Notes under the pieces: generated by a model
The model's input: only the letters and a program-made list of their open reading frames with translations
Database searches by the model: none
What the model was told of the DNA's origin: nothing
Position numbers and translations under genes: made by a program
Shown: piece by piece, positions 11,125 to 23,759 of the stretch
Layout: every line of letters starts with the position of its first letter
How positions within the stretch are numbered: position 1 is the first letter of the stretch
From: Heliocidaris tuberculata
Taxonomy: Eukaryota > Echinodermata > Echinoidea > Camarodonta > Echinometridae
Assembly: GCA_025618425.1 (NCBI GenBank)
Contig: CM046836.1
Coordinates: 23,616,756 to 23,680,755, forward strand
Reading direction: 5' to 3'
DNA length: 64,000 nucleotides

Positions 11125-12645
11125 GTTTATTTATTATATATATTCTTGACCTCCAATCACCTTTTATACAATTTCCAATTTGGTTTAAGAAGGATGCATT
11201 CAACGGAGCATGATTTTATTGATTTTAATGACAAAGTCTCAAAGGCCTTGCAATCAAAACAATTTCCAATTGATCTGTTTCTTGACCTATCTAAGGCGTT
11301 TGATGTAATGAATCATCATGCCCTTATTTCTAAAATGAGATGCTATGGTATATGGGGTATCCAGCTCGGGTGGTTTGAAAGTTATCTCAATAATAGAATA
11401 CAATGTACAGTTTACAGATCAGTTACTTCAGATAAACGCTCATTGTTATGCGGAATTCCGCAGGGGTCTATCATTGGCCCGCTACTCTTTATATATACGT
11501 GAATGATTTACATACTGTATCAATTTTGTCTCATACCATACAATATGCAGATGACACTAGCTTAGTGTCATCTGAAAACAACCAGTCAATTTTAATTGAT
11601 AAGGTAGAAAGAGAATTTTCTCGAGTGGCTGAATGGCTGAAAGCGAGCAGGTTATGTTTGAATATCAATAAAACCAAATGAATACCTTTTTTCAAACAGG
11701 CAAATAACAGTCGTGGCAACACACTTGACTTGAATATTCGCTTAGATGGCGTACGTCTTAATTTCTCTGAGTCGCATAACTTCCTTGGTATATTTGTTGA
11801 TAGACAATTAAAGTGGAATATCCATATAGATTATGTACTGAATAAACATGATAAAGCAAGCAGAGTTATTGGTATTATAGGTAAATTGAAGGACATACTT
11901 TTACAAAAAACACTTTTTCTTCTTTATAACAGTTTAATTTTACCCTATTTAATGTATGGGAATATGCTGTGGGGTTCTTCTTGTCCAAACAAACTAAAGA
12001 AATTGTATGTATTACAAAAGAAATGTACGAATTCTCATTACTTCGCTCCATCTGCCCCAATTTTCAATTCCAAAAGAACCCTCAATATTTTTTCATATTC
12101 AAGAATATGTTACTGCCATTTTTATGTCCAAATACAATTCTAACTTACTTCCTGAAGCATTTAAGAACATGTTTGTATTTAATTCCAACATCCACTCTTA
12201 CGGTACTCGACAGTCTTCTCATTTTCATTTACATAAAATTACTAGTTCGCTTGTTACGAAATCTGTTTCCCATCATGGTGCGTTAATTTGGAAAGGAATG
12301 GATCCTCAACTTAAAAACATGAATTTGCTCACGGCATTCAAAAGAAAATATAAAAATACCTTACTTAATCGTTATGTTAAATAATTCGGCTTGGCTTTCC
12401 TGTAATTGTTTTAAACCGTATTTGTTAATGTTGTTGGTTATCGTACAATTTGATGAAATGTATATGTTTTTGTTAATTTGTTTCTATTGTTGGGTCCCCA
12501 CAATTATTTTCAAGCTTTTATACTTTTACGTGGGAATCCCGTCATTATCATATGTTTATAATCAAAACTTGTCTTATGTATTTATGTATTTTTAAACTGA
12601 ATGATGACAAATAAATTGAATTTAATTTAATTGAATTTTGTTAGT
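11125..12645 (+). mobile_element. 5'-truncated CR1/L2-like LINE
   Basis: The reverse transcriptase is recognisable. In order: FGLRRMHSTEHDF (finger), FLDLSKAFDVMNHHAL (motif A), YGIWGIQLGWFESYLNNR, CGIPQGSIIGPLLF (motif B), IQYADDTSLV (catalytic YADD), then a C-terminal region ending LLNRYVK at 12384. Frame changes occur near 11502, 11690 and 12140. The endonuclease is missing, so the copy is 5'-truncated near 11125. The 3' end carries a repeated TTGAATTTAATT tail at about 12610-12645, the usual type of 3' microsatellite tail of this LINE group. Dead copy. Confidence 0.85.
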
Positions 12646-13811
12646 TTGTTGCTGTTTCTTTTTTATAATAATTGGTCTATTTGTAAAAACCTCTAGACTA
12701 CTGAACGAAAAATCCAAAAAGTGCGAATTTTATATGAAGCAAGAGGCAATGTAAAAGGAGACCGCGGGTTGGCTGATTGGTTTTATTTGACTTGTCTGTC
12801 AATTGAGGGAAAGGATGTTAGGGAATGGAGGTGACCAAAACAAACAAAAAACACATCAAAAAATCACCTTAAAAGTAATCATGTATTTTCTGTACCTATT
12901 TTGCCTTGCTTCCGTGTTATTTGGGCGGCAGAAAAGAGAAAGAAAAAAAAAACCCCCAATCGGTAGTCATTTATTAGAGGAGAAAATAAATGGCAAGACT
13001 TCAATGAGATGTTTAAGTAATCACTTTTTGGCTAACCTATACGTGTATGAGTGAAATTGGTTCGTGTATGTTGCATTTAAAAATGAAAAATAAAACACGT
13101 ACGTCATATGAATGTTCCAAGGGTTTTGTTTTGGATAGGGGACAGTCGTCCCAAAATTTTTGTTTAGATCACATGTGGTCATGCGCATGTCTTTACACGC
13201 ACAAGGGATTCATGTTAGGGCGTGAAACGCTCATGAGCCATGATAACTTTCCTAGCTAAAGAGGGGAAAGATCCACATTTTATAAAGAATTATAGACCCA
13301 TAACCTCATTGAATATTGATTATTAGATAATTTCTAAAAGAACCTATTCATAGAAAATCACAAATATGGCAAATAATGTATCGCTAGAAACTAAGAAGCT
13401 TACAGATGGTAATTGTATAAGTTTTACGTTAACTGATGATTAAAAAATAACACATATGAAAGCACTTCTCAGCATCTGGAAATGGAATATCCGATCGATT
13501 TGCCAGAAATATAGCGATGTTTTGATGACGTCACACCGGTGACCCATCCTGCCTAAGCAGACGACGTCCTATAACGTAATTGCAATGCAATTATTTTTCA
13601 AATTATAAAGAGTTTGGTGTATTTAAGCATGACTTTCACACTATTCTTAAAGGAGAGTGAAACTTATTCTGATAACAAACACATTTTGTTGGTAAATATA
13701 CAGGATAAGGATCAAGGAGCAATCAAAGAAACCACACTTTCGAATTGAAAAGCCCGCCGAATAATAGCATGGACGGTATATATTCCCTCTTGAAAAGCAG
13801 AAAATGTCGCG
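12646..13811. other. No recognised gene
   Basis: AT-rich sequence with short ORFs lacking family features. Nothing supports a gene here. Confidence 0.4.
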
Positions 13812-14096
13812 GTGCCTGTTTCGTCATTTCCTCTTCATTTATTTCTCTTACTTCACTAGCGTCAGTCTAAATGTTAATCTGTTGCCTCACTCTAAAATTC
13901 GTGTATGGTATTATTTTGATGAAAAATACAGCGTTAAAAAACATAAAGGAATCAGTCGCTTGTAAACGAAATAAGACGCCATTGTGTTTTCAGCTGCATG
14001 CACCGCAACATTTTAGAGTGAGGCAACAGATTAACATTTAGACTGACGCTAGTGAAGTAAGAGAAATAAATGAAGAGGAAATGACGAAACAGGCAC
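13812..14096. repeat. Perfect 87-bp inverted repeat with 111-nt loop
   Basis: The left arm 13812-13898 and right arm 14010-14096 are exact reverse complements over all 87 bases. The ends are GTGCCTGTTTCG and CGAAACAGGCAC. No immediate target duplication is visible, though GAAAATGT occurs 4 bp left and 1 bp right of the arms. Perfect identity implies recent origin or ongoing conversion. Confidence 0.85.
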
Positions 14097-14579
14097 TGAA
14101 AATGTGTAAGATGTTATGGGACATCGCCTGCCACCGTTACGTACGTTCGCGACGCTATTTTCCTGCATGGAAACACTTTGAATGTTGTTGTTGTTTAATA
14201 TTATCTGCGTTCAATTATTGATGTTATGATTAATACACCTTTTCTTCTTTTTTTTTTTTATTATTATTTCAATGGACCTGTTGTTTATGCTCTTCATAAA
14301 TTCTGGATATAAGTATTTTTCCCCCTCTCTTGATTGCTCGTACATATAATACATCTATTTTGGTGACGTCAATCAACCGGTCCAGTGAGTCGCGGCAACA
14401 CTGACACGAACACCTAACACGGCAATCCTCTGTAAATAGCAAAAAAACTCCGTCCAAAAACTCCTTAAATTTCAGTTCCGTTTGGAAACGGTTGAACAAA
14501 TCAAGATGCTTGATAATGAATAAATCAAGTCCTTCATTCATGCCATGTCATATCTCATAACTATTACACGGATTATCAA

Positions 14580-15182
14580 AAAGTTAGATCAAACTTTAGA
14601 ATGTTTTGCAAAAATATGAATAATTTATTCATCAATGATACTAGAGTTCTATTACATGAATTATTTTCCTTCTATAATTTATTGAAGTCTAATCTCTGTA
14701 TGATATGGATACTAGGATACATGCATTACACACTTGTTACAAAATTGATTAATCTTATGCGTACATTTTGAAAGAAAATGCCATCAAAAGCAGGGTGAAT
14801 TTTTAATTACACGACGAATATTTTCTTATAACGATATCTCCTTTATAATGAGCAAAGAGTATATCTTGTAATACCGTAAGAAGTATTACGACGCATGTTG
14901 ACGTATGAATCTTGCTCTTTTAGGTATGCTAAGTCATATTACGATAGATTACCCAGATTTTCAAAATATGAAGTATTTGTAAAAACACGAATAATTTATT
15001 CATCAATAATACTAGAGTCTATCACGTGGAATATTTCCTCCTATAACTTATTGAAGTTTAATCTTAGTGTGATATGGATACTAGGATACACGTATTACAC
15101 GTTTGTTACAAAATTGATTTATCTTATGCGTACATTTTGACGCAAAAAAAAGCAGCCGAAAACAGGGTGAACTTCTCATTAT
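14580..15182 (+). repeat. Tandem duplication of a ~240-bp unit
   Basis: Two direct copies lie at about 14580-14812 and 14936-15182. They share AATAATTTATTCATCAAT, GATATGGATACTAGGATACA and AATCTTATGCGTACATTTTG-like segments, and both end near an AACAGGGTGAA-like phrase. No coding support. Confidence 0.7.
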
Positions 15183-15317
15183 GGAAGTAAGCCTTAACAT
15201 TGCGGGTCGTAACTCAGTGTGGGTGCTCCATCTTCATTTTCATATAAATGGGCAAATTATTCAAAATGTTCGCGCGCATGAAATGTCCATTCATTGTGTG
15301 GTGAGCGAACGTAGCTG

Positions 15318-15780
15318 CTTCAAGTTCAAGTTCAAGTTCAAGTTTATTTATCTTTCTTCAGGATACATAAGATACATATGACCAATAGAATAATACATGT
15401 ATGAGAAAATCGCTACATAGTAAATAATAACGATGATTTAACAACCTAATTATAAGAGAGTATGTAACATGAAGAAAGACGAGAGACCTAGGAGAGCATA
15501 GCTTGTGAAATAAGGTCCCTCTCAAGGCGATTGCATGATAATTAATTTTCAAATTACTAGTAATATGGCTAACGACTAATTCTACTTAAATGTAATAAAT
15601 GCATTGTATTACATATGCATATGATATCTAAACAAAAAGAGAAGAAAGTTATATGTACAAAGGGGAAAGATAATTACATGACAAGATACATTTGAGAAAG
15701 GAAAAGGGAAGAGGGAAAGGAAAAATCATTGGGACAGAACACACATTCACAAGACAAAAACAAACAGGAAAGTATAGTTG
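15318..15780 (-). mobile_element. Possible LINE 3' end with (CTTGAA)n tail
   Basis: Four TTCAAG repeats at 15318-15343 are followed on the plus strand by TTTATTTATC. Read on the minus strand this is AAATAAA followed by a CTTGAA microsatellite, the style of CR1/L2-type LINE tails. No coding remnant confirms it. Confidence 0.35.
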
Positions 15781-16259
15781 CCTCTGGGAGCCATCTGACA
15801 CCCCATCCCGACGGAAATTTTTGTAAGTTTTTAGTGTATTGTAATGTCCAGTCATACTGCTTCCTACTGACAAAGTCTGGTGCATGGGGGAGATGGGGTG
15901 AAATCGACCCGACTTTGGGGTCTCTTTTGGGGGCTCTGGGGACTAAACCCGGTGGCTTCGTTCAGGCTGACAACATTTTTTGTCAATGACTTAGATGGTC
16001 TAAGTAAGTTCAAGGGGTCAAATCGTATGGGTAAAATGGGGTGACTATTTCGGGACAGGCTCCTGGCCTATTAGGCAGGATTGGTCTCCGGTGTGACCTA
16101 AGCAGCGTTCGAAGAACTCTTCAGGTGCTGTAGGGCTGTATTTTACCATTTTATAATTGGTAAATAATCATTATTTCAAATGTTTCCATGCGTTGAATTT
16201 GGTTAACTTTGTTTAATCTAAGCTTCACCTACGCCACAATAAGAATTGAATAAATATTT
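15781..16259. other. No recognised gene
   Basis: No family features, exons or clear repeats beyond simple sequence are seen. Confidence 0.4.
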
Positions 16260-18010
16260 AAAATCAATGGAGTTCTACTTAAAATTTTGGCTAAAAGAAT
16301 AAAAGAAGTATGGGAAGATGTTGTGCTAATAGATCAATAGCGTTTATGAAGGGACGAAATATAGGACAAGCAATTAGAATAACTGATGATATGATTTTTC
16401 ATATGTCACATAATAGCATCCCATGGTTTCTGATGGCAATACAGAAAAGGTTATTTTCTCTTGGTTTCGGTCGCAGTTTCGTAAATGGGTCACAATATTG
16501 TATACTAATATGCAAAGTTGTATCTTTCATAGAAGGAATTCGACAAGCTATTTAAAGATGGAATGAGGTGTTAGACAGGGGGATCCTCTGTCTCCATATC
16601 TTTGTTATATTATGTATAGAAGTATTGGCACGTGATAATATATGATCTAACAATGCTATCAAAGGAATACGTATTGGAGATGAACACGTTAAGCATGTTA
16701 TGTAAGCTGATTATATGACTTATTTTGTTCTCGATGTGGACTCCATTAAAACAAAAATAATGAAACTGTTAGAGAAATTTAGAAAACTGTCTGGATTTTG
16801 AGTTAAGAATGATAAGACAAAGGTGTTGTTGTTCGGCTCTTCACAAGGAAAATCACATGACATATTCTTTGGTCAAAAGGAAGAATTTGTAAGGATTTTT
16901 AGGGTATTTTTCTTCTTAGATTTTGAAGTGAAAATTTAAACTATAAAGAAATATTAAGTAAAAATAATGAAGAAAATGAAAAATGAAACTGGTGGAAACA
17001 CAGAGATTTAACAATAATGGGTAAAATACAGTTATCAAAGCTGTTTATTTTTTTTTCCAAATTCATTTATGTGGCATCTCGCACACCAGTTCCAAGATGG
17101 GTATATGAGGAACTAGATCAGTTGAGTTTCAAATTTTTGTGGGGTGGGAGAAGTAAAATTAAAAAAAAATACTATATATTTAGATTACCAGCTTGGTGGT
17201 CTGAAAATGATGAATTTCCAATTGCTGAAATTTAAGATTCTTTCCATTTTTCCAAAGAATGGGATTGAATGAGAATGACTTTAAAACAATACGGACAATT
17301 TATAAAACAATTTCAAATAGCTGGAAATGAAATATAAATAGAAATGATAGTGATAATACTCAGGAGGTGGGAGGAATTGCTTTTGCATTGAGAGAAAGAA
17401 GTATATCGATAAATGATATCGTATCTTTAAAAAATTATGCGGCATTTCTTAAAAAGAACTCCGTAACACCAGATATTTTTGATATGATAAAACATAGATA
17501 TTGTTTTTCTTATAAAGATATTGAAAACATCTTTAAGAGACCAAGACAGTGTACTTTGAATAGCCGATTAAGAGAGTTTCAATTCAAATTGTTGCATGGA
17601 ATTACTTACATAAATCATCATCTGTGTCGTTTTGGAATTGTGCAAAATAATCTATGTTGGTTTTGCAAAAAGGAAGAGGAGACATACCGCCATATATTTC
17701 TTGAATGTGAAAATACTGGTTTGATATGGAATAACTGTAATAATATGTTTGACTTTATATCTGCAAGCAATTTAAGTTGGGAAGAGATATTTAGATGAAA
17801 TTTGAGGATCAAGGAAAGGAGCGTTTGATGAACCATTTTCTATTTTTTGTAAAGTTTTTAATTTTTGAATTAAAAACTTTCGTCCATAACCATGGACGAA
17901 ATTAAGCGCAAGTTTAAAGACGAAGAATGGGAAGAAAAAAGGTTGGCTTTGGAGAGAGGCAAAATTTCTCTCCATCTGAGAAAAAGGGAAAATATAAATT
18001 GAAGGAAAGC
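16260..18010 (+). mobile_element. Decayed L1/Tx1-like LINE, C-terminal half of ORF2
   Basis: Many frames are broken but the order matches the better copy at 23750-27530. Visible pieces are RNIGQAIRITDDMIFHM (RT start), GDPLSPYL-like sequence near 16580, KIQLSKLFIFFSKFIYV, FLWGGRSKIKKKY, SRLREFQFKLLHGI, and a CCHC-like CWFCKKEEETYRHIFLEC (about 17660-17715). The end near 18000 (WEEKRLALERGKISLHLRKR) matches the C-terminus of the other copy. Heavily mutated, 5'-truncated. Confidence 0.75.
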
Positions 18011-18604
18011 TATAGGGAGAGCGAGGTAGGGCTGGAGCTAAGATGACATGGTATTTTTTCTTTCTTTCAATAGGGACGCATCCCCCTGCTCGGAGTGCTC
18101 TTAGGGGGATGGGGAATAGGGTTGTGGTGTGTTTTTGTAGGTGTCCTTTTCCCCCCAATACCTTTACCCTACTGTTTTATCCTCTTCTCTCTTTGTTCTT
18201 CTTCTTCCCTTTTCTTTAAATTATTGACTTTTCTATCAAGATACAAAAGAAATAGGAAGTGCAAAAGTAACTCATACGTACAATGTAATACAATTGATAT
18301 ATATATTAATTTTCTTTTGTTCCAAATACTGTATCCTGAACTGAATATTCTGAGTCATTAGGTCAAGCTATAACTTGTGAAAATTTTACTTGTCATTTTG
18401 TTTATAAGAAAATTTATGGGTAATTTTGTCTGAAAAGTAAAACTGTATTTGCAATTTTGTTTATGTGAAAAAAATATTTGTGATTTTGTATGAAATGTGA
18501 ATTTTTGTTTGAATTATCACTACTATTACAATTGGTAATAATAGTGAAAACAAAAATAGAGAATTTATGCTGACTTGTATATACATAGTGTGCATGTCAC
18601 GGCA
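18011..18604. other. LINE 3' flank and AT-rich sequence
   Basis: This may include the 3' untranslated part of the preceding LINE. No gene seen. Confidence 0.35.
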
Positions 18605-18675
18605 ATTAACGATCACTGTACTTTGATCGTTAATCTTTGATCACTGATCTTTGATCACTGATCTTTGATCATTTT
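18605..18675. repeat. 11-bp stem hairpin followed by TTTGATCACTGATC repeats
   Basis: ATTAACGATCA and TGATCGTTAAT pair around an 8-nt loop (18605-18634). Immediately after come three units of CTTTGATCACTGAT. Confidence 0.65.
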
Positions 18676-18782
18676 CGTTCATGAGTAATAATCAGTGCTA
18701 CTTTTCGTCTATGCAGTAAAATCCTTCAAATCCAGTAAAAGAAATATATAATCCCACCTAGGTAGTATTTCATTCATTCAAG

Positions 18783-19660
18783 AACTTTGATTAAGACAGG
18801 TTTCTCGATTGTTTAAAAACTATGCCATGGCTTGTTTGCAAAGATATTGGAAATGTTGATCTTGTCTGGGAAACATGGCAACATCTAATTTTCATCGTCG
18901 TGAACAAGCATATTCCGATTTGCCACAAACAAATTCGTACAAATTCATGTCCATTGACAGGGGCGGCGCAAGGGTATTTTGATAGGAGGGGCAAGACGAC
19001 CTAAAGATGACGTCATATTTTTTTCTCCATTAAATAACAGGGGTAATATAGAGTTATATGTTTAAGACCTCTCTTTTTAATACTCCTCTTTCTTCTTTCT
19101 TCCCTTTTCTTCCTCCTTTTCTTCTTTTTTCTTCTTTTTTTTTCTTTTTTCACTACTTGAAAAATCATAGGGGGGGGGGGCGGTCGCCTCCTCTGCCCCC
19201 CTGTAGCGCCGCCCCTGTCCATTGATAACGGACGATATTGTTCATTTAACGAAACAATGCATGTTCAAAAAGGTGATATACTTTTGAAAGACGATGAGTT
19301 ATAAAACTCTTAAAAATATAGCTACCCATCTTATTCAAGAAAATCATAGAAATTCTCGGAATATATCAAAATGTCTCAAAAATGTAATTCAAAAGTCTTA
19401 CAAGATCTTTCGGCATAGTCTGGAAATTGATGGTGCTCGTATATCAGATCCACCTAAAATTGCTAATGCTTTCAATAACTATATTTTTTTTTACTACTTG
19501 CGCTTCCAAGATAATAAAAGACTTGAAAACTTCCAGAACAGATCTTCTGTAGTTAATGATAGGCCTATTCAGTTTAATCCTATCACAAGATATGAAGTGA
19601 ACAATGTGTCTAAGGATTTTGTTATTACGGTTCTATTCTCTTTCTATGATCGCTTTTGAT
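18783..19660 (+). mobile_element. CR1-like LINE fragment (endonuclease-RT linker)
   Basis: The frame reads MPWLVCKDIGNVDLVWETW, then VVNKHIPICHKQIRTNSCPL, interrupted by a MITE at 18958-19217. It resumes with TDDIVHLTKQCMFKK, and later RISDPPKIANAFNNY. This is the spacer between endonuclease and reverse transcriptase in CR1/L2-type LINEs, where phrases like VPW..., DKHAP..., RxxxxPW and DPxxIANAFNxYF recur. Non-functional. Confidence 0.7.
18958..19217. mobile_element. hAT-type MITE nested in a LINE, 8-bp TSD
   Basis: The ends are CAGGGGCGGCGC and GCGCCGCCCCTG, flanked on both sides by TCCATTGA (18950-18957 and 19218-19225). An 8-bp target duplication and CAG...CTG ends fit hAT. The LINE frame continues across the insert once it and one TSD are removed. 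260 bp, with internal poly-T and poly-G. Confidence 0.9.
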
Positions 19661-21659
19661 TGATTTTGCAACGTAGCAAGCCACCCCCTAAACATATATA
19701 TAAAAGGGGTGTAATCTTTCGCACAATTTTTTAAAGTGGAAACAAAGAAAACATAAATTTATAGTAAAAGTTTGAGATCGTTCAGACATATGATGTGTGA
19801 AATGATAAAGGGACTACTTCTCAATTCGTTTTCTACTAAAAGTGCTCAAAATTCCCTCTTCTCAAGTTTAAATGACGTGCACTTTTACTGTTTTGTCTTA
19901 GTCCACGATAAATGGAGATCCCATTTGACATCATGCATCATGACCGAATACACAATGGAAGTATTCTCTTATTGTTATTAAACTCAACTTAATGTTCACA
20001 ATTATCTTTCCTATTCTTTTGTTTTGGTTATTTTAAGTGCTGATGTTCATGCATAATGATGACCATGTCTTTTTTTTTGTTTTGTTTTGTTTGTTTATTT
20101 TTTGTTTTGTTTTGTTTTGTTTGTTTGTTGTTGTTGTTTTTGTTTGTTTGTTTCTTGTTTGTAGTTTTTTTTTCCTTGGGGGGGGGGGGGGGGAGGGGGT
20201 GGTGCAGTTGGGATTGCACCTGTGCCCAAGTCAAATTCGTCTGCACCTAAGATCAAGAATAATTACAACATTGCCTGAGTGGATAAGCATGACCCTCGTA
20301 ACCGACCCGTGACCCAAAGAGTATTTGTTTTCCCTCTCTTTACTACTGTTTATCAATTTTTTCCCCCTAATCCTATTTTTTATCCTTCTAGATCCTCTTT
20401 TATGAAATTGAAAAGTAGATTATCATCTCGAGGATTTTCCTTCTTTATTGCTGATTTCTGATAACTACAGCCCAGCTATCCTACCATGCACATGCCACTG
20501 GCTAATATAGGGGGAACAGCCACCTGTGACCCCCCCCCCCCTTTTTTTTTTTTTTGTTGAAATACCAGCGCCATAAATATTAATTACTAACACTTCAGAC
20601 CCAAAGGCACCTGTCATTTTTCTTAAATAAATTGACCATAAAAAAAAACGGGATAGCTTTTATTTTTGCCTGTCTTTCGGACCCCCCCCCCCCTTACGTA
20701 CATCAATATTAAGAAAAAGATAAAGGAAATTTCTTTCTCATGAGTAAGCAAGTCCAATATCGTTCTTGTTATGTGCCATACACTGACATTCTATAATGGA
20801 ACAATAAACATAATTGTAATTAAAAAATCATGTAAGTTGTACTAAATCTTTAACATGATTGGTAAAATATGGGACAAATTACGCCCTGGTATCATACGAA
20901 ATCATTTCAGAATTTTTCTGTCAATTTTATGACTGCCTTCATGATTGCATTGTTATATCTTATTATTTTTTTGATTTCCCCCCAATCGCCTTTAATGTAT
21001 TGCAGTTGAATATAAGTTTATTAAGTTTTACGCATCTGAAAAATAATAACATTAATTTTGTTCTAAAGTGAGCTCTTACGTAAATCCGAACTTCACTCAG
21101 AAAAAATAGAAAGTGGACACTATTTATCTTTAAGATTTTCAAATATATATTAAATATAAACTTATCTTTCGTATATCAAAATCAACATGAATTATCCCTA
21201 TTTAAGAGGATATGCAATTGGAATCATATCATACACACATGAGTGAGCATCGCCATTTTTACAATGAATGAGTCTCTGAAAGAAAATTGCAGAAATGGGG
21301 CATTTGGCCATTCAAATTATTGATGAGCATTTCCATCTTGTAGAGTCAAATAAAAACAGTGAAAAAACAGCAACCACCCATTTTGACCGTGCTTGTCAAA
21401 AACCATGCAGATGCACATGTTCCTTAAAATTTGAATGTCTAATTGCAATTTTGCAATTTTCTTAATCAGACCTTCTGACAATTAAATGAATGTGCCCATC
21501 CTAGCTTGAAGTTCAAAACTTCATCTTAATTGATGTTGGTAGCGTAGTTTTTCTTTAATTTGAGAGAGAGAGAGAGTTATATATATATATATATTGTGTA
21601 AAAACATATGGGCAATGATTATAGGGTGAATGTGTTAACAAATGTTTTCTTCGGAGAAA
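19661..21659. other. No recognised gene; low-complexity sequence
   Basis: Contains a (TTTTG)n/(TTTG)n-rich tract at 20069-20160, poly-G at 20178-20193 and poly-C at 20530-20540 and 20682-20693. ORFs here read only low-complexity sequence. Confidence 0.5.
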
Positions 21660-21850
21660 AGGGAAATTAATCATTTTTTAATACAGAGCAAATGAGAGAG
21701 GAGCTCGCAAGATACCTCACGGTGTTTCCACTTTGTGGCTGAATGATTACAACTTCAAAAACTCGTAACTTTCTTATTTCCTATCAGATTTTGCTTAAAC
21801 TTCCATTAATCTGTTTTTAAAATTTCATCTGCTTCTTTTAAAACCAAATT
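21660..21850. mobile_element. Partial MITE related to 6681-7199
   Basis: Shares CAAATGAGAGAGGAGCTCGC and CGTAACTTTCTTATTTC-like sequence with the right half of the 6681-7199 element. The left half is not recognised. Confidence 0.5.
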
Positions 21851-21974
21851 ACTCGTCTTTCCGAAGATCGGTTTTTCCGAAGGTTCGTAATTCCGAAAAA
21901 TGATTTACAAAACCTGTAAATCATTTTTCGGAATTACGAACCTTCGGAAAAACCGATCTTCGGAAAAACGAGTA
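21851..21974. repeat. Near-perfect 124-bp hairpin of GAACCTTCGG units
   Basis: ACTCGTCTTTCCGAAGATCG begins one arm and CGATCTTCGGAAAAACGAGT ends the other. The arms are about 55 bp, with a small loop at GATTTACAAAACCTGTAAATC. Same sequence family as 1-640 and 3250-3690. Confidence 0.8.
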
Positions 21975-22318
21975 ATAGAACCTTAAATCTATCACCTTTT
22001 GAGTAACGAACCTTCGGAGCAAACGGCATGTAACCCATTAACTAATAGTGCAATAAAATAAAATTAAAAAGTCAAGAAATGTATATTATGCATGATGACA
22101 GTCGACATATTTTTTTTCCCCCATTAAGACAATACCATCTAGAAAACTGAACACGTATACAGTATACAGGAAAAGAGTGGATTCTTAATAATACTACACC
22201 ATGCCTACTAATTCACACAGCAAAAACGAACAAAAAAAAAAAAAAAAAAAAAGAGAAGAGAATGTAGATCTCTTTATTTTTCAAACACTTTCAAATAAAC
22301 CGTTTAATAGAATATAAC

Positions 22319-22353
<35 letters not shown>

Positions 22354-22688
22354 TATATAACAAATCTATTCCTTCATCAACAACAGAGAAAATGAAAACC
22401 TATGAGATTTTTTTGTACAGAGCGAATTCATGATCCGGAGATGATGGCATAAACCCACATTAAAACCGACATTGAAATATTCCAAGTTTCCACTTTTACC
22501 TTGGCAGTTAAAACTTTTTTTGGGGACAGAATTTCTGTTGGGACCAACGGTAAGACTAGTGAAATAAACAAGTTCAAATTGGTGCATCCCTACTCGAGTG
22601 GCCCTTGCTTACGATTAGGAGCAATCGAGCCTGAGAAAGACGATGTACAATCAGAAGGGCCCTAATTCAGAAAGGAAGTTTGGTTTAA
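21975..22688. other. No gene; (TA)n and the flank of the TTAA element
   Basis: A poly-A stretch (22231-22250) and a (TA)n tract (22318-22360) are present. CCTAATTCAGAAAGGAAG (22661-22678) resembles the complement of 43119-43145, so the large TTAA element may have entered an older MITE. Confidence 0.45.
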
Positions 22689-23015
22689 GGACGTTCCACA
22701 GTTAAAGTCAAATCCATGTCATTTTCACCAAACTTTGCATGCAGTTACTTTGGTCCATGAGAAGCCCAAATACGCATAGAAATATAAAGGTCCATGTGCT
22801 TACTTTTTTTCTATGGGACAATGAACTGTGCCATGATTGGGTGTCAGGTAGAATGACGTCATCGCAGGTTTTTGGCCATTGATAGGCCTCAGAATTCCCA
22901 ATGTCATATACAAATCCCCATTATTCTGTCAAAATCCATGTCATATTCGTCAAACTTTCCATATTTGTAGAGAAAAGTATACTAAGGAGGAAAAAGTTTT
23001 TAAAATGGGGGTCAA
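22689..23015 (+). repeat. Left terminal inverted repeat of the TTAA element
   Basis: The 327-bp unique terminal part reappears inverted at 42650-42977 with small differences. It contains AGGTAGAATGACGTCATCGC, where TGACGTCA is a CRE-like palindrome. Confidence 0.85.
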
Positions 23016-23594
23016 TTTTTTTTTTTTTTTTAATGCTTTTTTGCCTTTATTCAGATATTCAGACGAGAAAATTGTACAGAGATACATTATTTTTTCATAC
23101 ATTGTAAACACAATACATAATTCAATCCGAAACAAATAATACAATGCAAAATCTGCAATCTGAATAAAGATTTTAAAAGATAGATAAGAAAAAAGGTGAA
23201 GGTGCTGCTTTATAACCCATAGTATACATGATAAGTCAAACTGTCATCTTTACATATATAGGATAAACTACATGCAGTGCATTTTCAATTCTTCGATTTT
23301 ATTTAACATTATTTATTATATAGTATTTCTTATATCAGTGGAGTTCTGTAACCATACTGTTGCAATAATAAAAACACAATACTAACAATTAAGTGGTTGG
23401 ATCAATGAGAAAGTGAGGGAGTGAGGAGGAGAAGAAGACATAAATGAAGACATTTATCATTATTATTACTATTATTATTAATTATAATAACAAAAACAAC
23501 AACAATAATAGTAATAATAATAATTCCAATAATTATTTTTTTTTAATATAGAAATAATCATATAAGTAGATATATAGATATTAAATTAAATAAA

Positions 23595-23629
23595 CATGTA
23601 CATACATATACACATATACATACACATAC

Positions 23630-23676
<47 letters not shown>

Positions 23677-23735
23677 CACATATACACATACATATACATA
23701 CACACATACACAAACATGCATATGTCTGATATAAT
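23595..23735. repeat. (TA)n/(CATA)n microsatellite
   Basis: Alternating TA and CATACA repeats lie in the 3' part of the LINE, about 15 bp from the ORF2 stop. Confidence 0.85.
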
Positions 23736-23741
23736 ACGCCT

Positions 23742-23759
23742 CACTCCTTTTAAGGAGTG
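23742..23759. repeat. Short palindrome at the ORF2 stop
   Basis: CACTCCTT and AAGGAGTG pair with only TT between them, overlapping the stop codon (23750-23752). This could be a stem-loop near the 3' end of the LINE RNA; role unknown. Confidence 0.6.

Noticed and set aside
14269..14541. Minus-strand 90-residue ORF with a CSCQCC motif
   Set aside because: Plausible composition but no splice context, no family and no duplicate to test; too weak to call.
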